From positions 1 to 9,124 of the forward strand of contig JAEZZU010000057.1 in the NCBI GenBank assembly GCA_023418355.1: DNA of 9,124 nt. The letters are read 5' to 3'. Made by a program: the position numbers and the translations under genes. This document shows positions 7,135-9,124 of this stretch, in pieces; within the stretch, counting starts at the first letter, position 1, and each line of letters opens with the position of its first letter. Origin of the DNA: Pseudomonadota bacterium (GTDB taxonomy: Bacteria > Pseudomonadota > Gammaproteobacteria > Burkholderiales > Burkholderiaceae_C). The notes beneath the pieces are model-generated. The model was not told the DNA's origin, searched no databases, and was given only the letters and a program-made list of their open reading frames with translations.

Positions 7135-7227
7135 AAACAGGAGCTGCCAGCGCTTGATTTGCAAGGATTTCAGAATCATTCATATCTAAAACATAGATAA
7201 ATCAAGCGCAAGACGCTCTTCTTTTTT
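7133..7227 (+). repeat. Long structured inverted repeat after holA
   Basis: The core arms (7150-7160 and 7199-7209) are exact 11-base reverse complements, GCGCTTGATTT and AAATCAAGCGC, separated by 38 bases. Inside lie two smaller hairpins: GATT/AATC (7166-7177) and ATCTA/TAGAT (7184-7198), so the RNA could fold as a three-way junction. Outside, AGGAGC (7139-7144) pairs with GCTCTT (7215-7220) with one G·U, and A-run 7133-7137 faces T-run 7222-7227. The final T-run could terminate the leuS operon. The AGCGCTTGAT core resembles dispersed intergenic repeats I recall from Comamonadaceae genomes, but I cannot check copy number here. Confidence 0.65.
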
Positions 7228-7241
7228 CAAAACAACAACAA

Positions 7242-7271
7242 AAAAGCAGCCTGGCGGCTGCTTTTGTTTTT
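7242..7271. terminator. Bidirectional terminator between holA and purC
   Basis: AAAAGCAGCC (7242-7251) and GGCTGCTTTT (7256-7265) form a perfect 10-bp stem with a TGGC loop. On the plus strand T4-G-T5 runs from the stem's end to 7271, suiting the leuS-lptE-holA transcript. On the minus strand the stem runs into six T residues (7245 to 7240), suiting purC, whose stop is 18 bases beyond the right-hand edge. Its shape and place between convergent genes make it convincing in both directions. Confidence 0.85.
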
Positions 7272-7288
7272 GGGGGTATCGAACGCGT

Positions 7289-8209
7289 TCAAGCGGTCAG
7301 ACGCTCCAGCGCTTCGCGGTACTTGGCTGCAGTCTTTTCAATCACTTCCTGAGGCAGACGGGGTGCAGGTGCTGCCTTGTTCCAGGGCTTGCCATTGACC
7401 TTGGCCTGCTCCAGCCAGTCACGGACAAACTGCTTGTCGTAGCTGGGAGGATTCACGCCCGCCTTGAGCGCTTCTTCGTAGCCTTCCACGGGCCAGTAGC
7501 GCGAGCTGTCGGGGGTCAGCACTTCGTCCATCAGCACCAGCTCGCCGTCTTCGGTCAGGCCAAACTCGAACTTGGTGTCGGCAATGATCATGCCCTTTTG
7601 CAAAGCGATTTCCGCCGCTTCCTTGTAGATGCAGATGGCGGTGTCGCGAATCTTGGAGGCCAGCGCCTCACCCACCATCTCCACGGTGCGCTCGTAGGTG
7701 ATGTTTTCGTCATGGTCACCCATCTCGGCCTTGGCGGCAGGCGTGTAGATGGGCTCAGGCAGCTTGGCCGAGTTCACCAGACCTGCAGGCAGCTTCACGC
7801 CGCACACGGACTGGCTCTCCTGGTATTCCTTCCAGCCGCTGCCGGCGAGGTAGCCACGCACCACGGCTTCGATCAGTACGGGCTTGAGGCGCTTGACCAG
7901 CATGGAACGGCCCTGGACCTGGGGCACTTCCTCAGGTGTCACCACAGACTCAGGGGCTTCACCGGTCAGGTGGTTGGGGCAGATGTGGCCCAGCTTGTCG
8001 AACCAGAACAGCGCCATCTGCGTCAGCAGTGCGCCCTTGCCGGGGATGGGCTCGCCCATGATCACGTCGAAGGCCGAGAGGCGGTCCGATGCCACCATCA
8101 GGATGCGGTCATCGCCCACCGCATAGTTGTCGCGCACTTTGCCGCGAGCCAGCAGCGGCAGCGAAGTGATGTTGGAAGTGTGCAAAGCGGAAGTCGTGGG
8201 CTGTGTCAT
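7289..8209 (-). CDS. purC: SAICAR synthetase (phosphoribosylaminoimidazole-succinocarboxamide synthase)
   Basis: PurC joins CAIR and aspartate using ATP to give SAICAR in purine synthesis, in the cytoplasm. The 306-residue product has ARGKVRDNY (21-29), ASDRLSAFDVIMGEPIPGKG (40-59), the signature-like EAVVRGYLAGSGWKEY (114-129), the second signature IIADTKFEFG (208-217) and MDEVLTPDSSRYW (227-239). At about 306 residues it is the longer form resembling yeast Ade1, not the roughly 237-residue E. coli form. The chosen ATG at 8209 gives this length; an in-frame TTG at 8224 would add five residues. Neither has a Shine-Dalgarno. It is transcribed alone, convergent with holA and divergent from hpf, with a -10 candidate 78 bases upstream and the shared terminator at 7242-7271. 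Confidence 0.97.
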   Translation of the reverse strand: MTQPTTSALHTSNITSLPLLARGKVRDNYAVGDDRILMVASDRLSAFDVIMGEPIPGKGALLTQMALFWFDKLGHICPNHLTGEAPESVVTPEEVPQVQGRSMLVKRLKPVLIEAVVRGYLAGSGWKEYQESQSVCGVKLPAGLVNSAKLPEPIYTPAAKAEMGDHDENITYERTVEMVGEALASKIRDTAICIYKEAAEIALQKGMIIADTKFEFGLTEDGELVLMDEVLTPDSSRYWPVEGYEEALKAGVNPPSYDKQFVRDWLEQAKVNGKPWNKAAPAPRLPQEVIEKTAAKYREALERLTA

Positions 8210-8246
8210 GAGAGAAGCAGACAAAATGGGGTTCGGAACACGTCAA

Positions 8247-8272
8247 CGCCTGCGGCTTCGGGCTCGCAGGCG
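8247..8272 (-). promoter_or_regulatory. Hairpin in the purC leader
   Basis: CGCCTGCG (8247-8254) and CGCAGGCG (8265-8272) form a perfect 8-bp stem with a 10-base loop that can add two inner pairs. If purC transcripts start near 8281, as the -10 box at 8288-8293 predicts, the hairpin begins about nine bases from the 5' end. It could stabilise the message or form part of a regulatory leader. No known riboswitch pattern is recognised. Confidence 0.4.
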
Positions 8273-8287
8273 CAACTCCGATCCGGG

Positions 8288-8293
8288 ATTTTA
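8288..8293 (-). promoter_or_regulatory. Candidate -10 box for purC
   Basis: On the minus strand TAAAAT occurs in the context CTAAAATC, as before leuS, and lies 78 bases upstream of the purC ATG. The hexamer at the standard -35 distance (TGGCTG) is poor, while TTGTCC is 24 bases away and too far. The promoter may depend on an activator or have a weak -35. Confidence 0.45.
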
Positions 8294-8465
8294 GAGCCGG
8301 ACAGTCACAGCAGCCATGGACAATTGCGACTGCTTCAATCTCTATCCCGACCGTCTCGGACAGCCCCCGCCAGGCGAACGCCATCCATAAACGATTCATT
8401 GTGCGCTGTTTTGCAGCCTGCGTCTGCCTGCCCGGCATATCCCAGCGGAACATGGCGAAATGCCA

Positions 8466-8494
8466 TTGCACACGGCGGGCAACAGGCGCATAGT
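8466..8494 (+). promoter_or_regulatory. Weak sigma-70-like promoter candidate for hpf
   Basis: TTGCAC (8466-8471) and CATAGT (8489-8494) are separated by exactly 17 bases. The hexamers match consensus at only three and four of six positions. Transcription would start near 8501, giving a leader of about 90 bases. Low confidence, but it is the best-spaced pair I see upstream of hpf. Confidence 0.25.
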
Positions 8495-8496
8495 GG

Positions 8497-8520
8497 GTCG
8501 CAAGCGACGAATGCGCATTC
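8497..8520. repeat. Two abutting 12-base palindromes upstream of hpf
   Basis: GTCGCAAGCGAC (8497-8508) is a GTCGC/GCGAC dyad with AA between the arms. It is followed without a gap by the perfect palindrome GAATGCGCATTC (8509-8520). They lie at the expected start of hpf transcription. They could be operator half-sites or form small RNA hairpins. Confidence 0.4.
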
Positions 8521-8531
8521 AACCGCCACCA

Positions 8532-8560
8532 CTGCTTCCCAACGAAGCAGCAAGCTTTTT
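8532..8560 (+). promoter_or_regulatory. Hairpin plus T-run in hpf leader
   Basis: CTGCTTC (8532-8538) and GAAGCAG (8544-8550) form a perfect 7-bp stem with a CCAAC loop. Five bases later comes a run of five T residues (8556-8560). The T-run starts further from the stem than in most intrinsic terminators. The structure ends 17 bases before the hpf ribosome binding site, so it could be an attenuator, a stability element or the end of a short RNA. Confidence 0.4.
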
Positions 8561-8577
8561 CGTGAACCTGAAAGCAC

Positions 8578-8585
8578 AGGAGGTT
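8578..8585 (+). promoter_or_regulatory. Consensus ribosome binding site for hpf
   Basis: AGGAGGTT lies five bases before the ATG at 8591, giving a full match to the 16S rRNA 3' end at good spacing. It fixes the hpf start. Confidence 0.85.
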
Positions 8586-8590
8586 GATTT

Positions 8591-8938
8591 ATGAACTTGA
8601 CCATCAGCGGCCATCATCTGGATGTAAGCCCTGCACTGCGTGCCTACGTGGTTTCCAAGCTTGAACGCGTGCTGCGCCACTTTGACCAGGTCATCCACAT
8701 CAAGGTGCTGCTGTCGACGCAGAACGAATCGCAAAAAGAACGCCGCCAGCGCGCCGAGTGCAGCATCCAGGTCAAAGGCAATGCCCTGCACGCGGCCAGC
8801 AAGCACTTTGACCTGTATGCCGCCATTGACGAGCTGGCGGACAAGCTCGATCGCCGCGTACTCAGCTATAAAACGCGTAAACTGGGCACACGCAATGTCG
8901 CAAGCAAGCATGAATTGGCCCTGTCAATACAGAGTTGA
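8591..8938 (+). CDS. hpf: Ribosome hibernation promoting factor, short form
   Basis: HPF binds the 30S decoding region in stationary phase or stress and drives 70S ribosomes into inactive dimers. The 115-residue product begins MNLTISGHHLDVSPALRAYV and continues VSKLERVLRHFDQV. The typical basic stretch QKERRQRAECSIQVKG (48-63) and the helix DLYAAIDELADKLDRRV (74-90) follow. It is a short HPF (E. coli 95) with about 25 extra residues after the conserved domain, and lacks the separate C-terminal dimerisation domain of long HPF. The start is fixed by a consensus ribosome binding site. Upstream is purC on the opposite strand, not rpoN, which precedes hpf in many proteobacteria. A strong terminator separates it from ptsN. 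Confidence 0.95.
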   Translation: MNLTISGHHLDVSPALRAYVVSKLERVLRHFDQVIHIKVLLSTQNESQKERRQRAECSIQVKGNALHAASKHFDLYAAIDELADKLDRRVLSYKTRKLGTRNVASKHELALSIQS

Positions 8939-8988
8939 TGCCAGATGTCTTTTGCTTGTGCGAAGATTTAGGTAAAGTCTGGAGTAAC

Positions 8989-9011
8989 AGGCCGCCCAAT
9001 GGCGGCCTTTT
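8989..9011 (+). terminator. Intrinsic terminator after hpf
   Basis: AGGCCGCC (8989-8996) and GGCGGCCT (9001-9008) form a perfect 8-bp GC-rich stem with a 4-base loop CAAT. The stem runs into TTTT (9008-9011). It sits 50 bases after the hpf stop and 57 bases before ptsN, so much hpf transcription probably ends here. Confidence 0.8.
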
Positions 9012-9067
9012 CGCTCCACCGCACCAGCCAGATACGTCCGGTTCGGGCGATACACCATAGTTTCCAC

Positions 9068-9124
9068 ATGAACCGTCTTGCCTCCATCCTGTCGCCTGCT
9101 CAAGTGCTTGTCAGCGTTGATGCC
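9068..9124 (+). CDS. ptsN: PTS IIA-like nitrogen regulatory protein PtsN, N-terminus only
   Basis: Only 19 codons lie in the window, reading MNRLASILSPAQVLVSVDA, and the frame is open to the right edge. The MNRLA-IL-P opening followed by a valine-rich strand is typical of betaproteobacterial EIIA-Ntr. The position directly after hpf agrees with the common hpf-ptsN order. PtsN is the phosphate-accepting end of the nitrogen phosphotransferase system (PtsP-PtsO-PtsN) and regulates potassium transport and other processes in its phospho-state. The phosphorylated histidine lies beyond the window. No good Shine-Dalgarno is visible before the ATG. Its own promoter is not clear; CATAGT just upstream is at best a weak -10. 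The call rests on a short peptide plus context. Confidence 0.8.
   Translation, partial: MNRLASILSPAQVLVSVDA

Larger units (their letters stand above)
8210..8590. other. Non-coding divergent region between purC and hpf
   Basis: This 381-base stretch holds no credible gene. Open frames that cross it on either strand have no recognisable product and run into purC or hpf. The purC side (8210-8293) has a leader hairpin and a -10 box. The hpf side has a weak promoter candidate, two abutting palindromes, a hairpin with a T-run and a strong ribosome binding site. I see nothing specific in 8330-8460. Confidence 0.7.

Noticed and set aside
8398..8415. Possible sigma-54 promoter upstream of hpf (TTGCA at the -12 position)
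   Set aside because: The -12 element TTGCA is present, but the -24 element reads TTGTG rather than TTGGC and lacks the essential GG.
8109..8522. 137-codon minus-strand frame overlapping the purC start region
   Set aside because: It overlaps the purC coding sequence and promoter out of frame, has no recognisable domain and no ribosome binding site I can see.

Overview
The window looks like ordinary chromosome of a betaproteobacterium in the Comamonadaceae, probably Comamonas or a close relative. The basis is protein family resemblance, roughly 60% G+C with G/C-rich third codon positions, the block leuS-lptE-holA, and hpf followed by ptsN. The genus is inferred from memory of these families, not from a search. 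I see no phage, transposon, CRISPR, tRNA or rRNA, and no convincing new multi-gene system.

Layout. Positions 1-152 are a non-coding edge with two hairpins, one of them a possible terminator for a gene to the left. On the minus strand, ybdG (a small mechanosensitive channel, 2571 to 1333) is followed by mnmA (tRNA 2-thiouridylase, 1274 to 153). A 250-base divergent region (2572-2821) holds a leuS promoter candidate, two dyads and an intrinsic terminator on the minus strand with no obvious gene to serve. On the plus strand, leuS (leucyl-tRNA synthetase), lptE (LPS-export lipoprotein) and holA (DNA polymerase III delta) are tightly packed with 23- and 6-base gaps, so they are probably one operon. 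It ends in a long structured inverted repeat (7133-7227) and a bidirectional terminator (7242-7271).

The terminator also serves purC (SAICAR synthetase), transcribed toward it on the minus strand from about 8290. A 381-base non-coding region (8210-8590) separates purC from the divergent hpf (ribosome hibernation factor, plus strand). It holds a purC -10 box, a purC leader hairpin, paired palindromes and a hairpin with a T-run upstream of hpf. hpf ends at a strong terminator, after which ptsN (nitrogen-PTS EIIA) begins and runs off the right edge.

The genes are housekeeping functions: translation (mnmA, leuS, hpf), envelope (lptE, ybdG), replication (holA), purine synthesis (purC) and regulation (ptsN). 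What merits a second look is mostly in the intergenic DNA: the three-way-junction-like repeat after holA, the orphan antisense terminator before leuS, and the structured leader of hpf.
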